From positions 1-5,961 of the forward strand of contig USCU01000080.1 in NCBI GenBank assembly GCA_900553335.1: 5,961 nucleotides of DNA, given 5' to 3'. The notes beneath the pieces are model-generated. The model was not told the origin of the DNA. It saw nothing but the letters and a program-made list of their open reading frames with translations, and ran no database searches. Source of the DNA: an uncultured Ruminococcus sp. (lineage in GTDB: Bacteria > Bacillota > Clostridia > Oscillospirales > Ruminococcaceae). A program made the position numbers and the translations under genes. Of this stretch, positions 5,418 through 5,961 are shown piece by piece (the stretch's first letter is position 1; the number at the start of each line of letters is the position of its first letter).

Positions 5418-5434
5418 CCCCAAAAAAGCTGTTT

Positions 5435-5961
5435 TTATCCATTTCTGTCCTCAAGCAAAAACGTCGCTTCCATGTCGGCGATGTTAAGAGCAAGAGCCAA
5501 AGGGAACATATCAAGCGCATTTCCGACTGTGTTTTTATTTTCCTCGCCTGAAAAGCCCATGTGGTATCTTATAGCGAATGCTTCGTCACGTGTGAGCCGC
5601 ATGAACCCCGAAACTATATAAACGCTCTTTTCACCGTGACCGTAGGGGAGATTGTCCTCAAATTTATATGTAGGGACCTTTATCCATGTTCCCGTTTCAT
5701 CTTTGACATTTCTGTAATCCTTTTTGTATACATTTGTCTTGCAAATGTCGTGCAGAAGTGATACGATCGCAATGCTTTCATCGGAGAATTCAAGCCCGAA
5801 TTTTTCTTTTGCCTCAGGACGTGAAAGATAGCTTTTAAGGCAGTCATAAACATTCAGGCTATGCTCTAAAAGCCCTCCCTCATATGCGCCGTGATAACGA
5901 GTTGAGGCGGGAGCGGTAAAGAAATCGCATGAAGAGCTTTTAAGATATTCCAGCAGTTTTG
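5435..5961 (-). CDS. HD-domain phosphohydrolase, C-terminal part (runs off the window)
   Basis: The window holds the last 174 residues; the start lies beyond the right edge. Counting from the first complete codon in view, HGAYEGGLLEHSLNVY (23-38) supplies the first metal-ligand His33. LLHDICK (68-74) is the HD pair His70-Asp71, PYGHGEKS (105-112) gives a further His, and NIADMEA (159-165) gives the closing Asp162. This is the H...HD...D order of HD-superfamily metal-dependent phosphohydrolases, which act on nucleotides or related phosphoesters. The pattern is like small clostridial HD hydrolases of unassigned substrate and distantly like the HD domain of the exoribonuclease YhaM. An OB-fold domain would settle that relation, but it would lie outside the window. 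No signal peptide can be judged. It ends just before the tRNA promoter. Confidence 0.85.
   Translation of the reverse strand, partial: KLLEYLKSSSCDFFTAPASTRYHGAYEGGLLEHSLNVYDCLKSYLSRPEAKEKFGLEFSDESIAIVSLLHDICKTNVYKKDYRNVKDETGTWIKVPTYKFEDNLPYGHGEKSVYIVSGFMRLTRDEAFAIRYHMGFSGEENKNTVGNALDMFPLALALNIADMEATFLLEDRNG

Noticed and set aside
5561..5761. Plus-strand open frame of 66 codons opposite the HD gene
   Set aside because: The minus strand carries a continuous frame with all HD metal motifs, so this is a shadow.

Overview
The window looks like chromosomal DNA from a low-GC, spore-forming Clostridia-type Firmicute. The evidence is the start of a SpoVAD-like sporulation gene, strong GGAGG ribosome sites, T-tailed hairpin terminators, a tRNA gene with an encoded CCA end, and an HD hydrolase of a kind I associate with clostridia. 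A gut Oscillospiraceae/Ruminococcaceae-like host is plausible, but the species cannot be fixed from this sequence.

Left part (1-3117). The 5' end of spoVAD reads leftward off the window edge. Across a 159-bp divergent spacer, a three-gene operon reads rightward: a galactokinase-like GHMP kinase with an altered substrate motif (312-1550), a D-2-hydroxyacid dehydrogenase that begins at the base after the kinase stop (1551-2507), and RpiB-type ribose-5-phosphate isomerase (2519-2953). A consensus-like promoter (TTGAAA, 17 bp, TATAAT) precedes the kinase. A hairpin inside an imperfect inverted-repeat element closes the operon. The three enzymes fit central sugar-phosphate metabolism, but a single linear pathway is not proven.

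Middle part (3115-4710). Two metal-related genes read leftward as separate transcription units, each with its own ribosome site and terminator: a ZIP-family divalent metal transporter (3115-3918) and a cytoplasmic protein made of two DUF305 modules, each with a MIPHH motif (4040-4615, TTG start). Both have short dyads over their promoter regions.

Right part (4713-5961), all on the minus strand. From its upstream end this holds the C-terminal 174 residues of an HD-domain hydrolase, a strong promoter, tRNA-Leu(UAG), and the tRNA terminator. Directly after the terminator T-tract comes the 5' end of a group II intron RNA resembling class C (about 211 nt of domain I only). It is fused to the C-terminal half of a GNAT acetyltransferase. 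This is the most notable part of the window: class C introns are known to insert just after terminators, and a later deletion appears to have removed both the rest of the intron and the front of the acetyltransferase gene. No CRISPR array, intact insertion sequence or phage module is visible, and I do not see a wholly new system.
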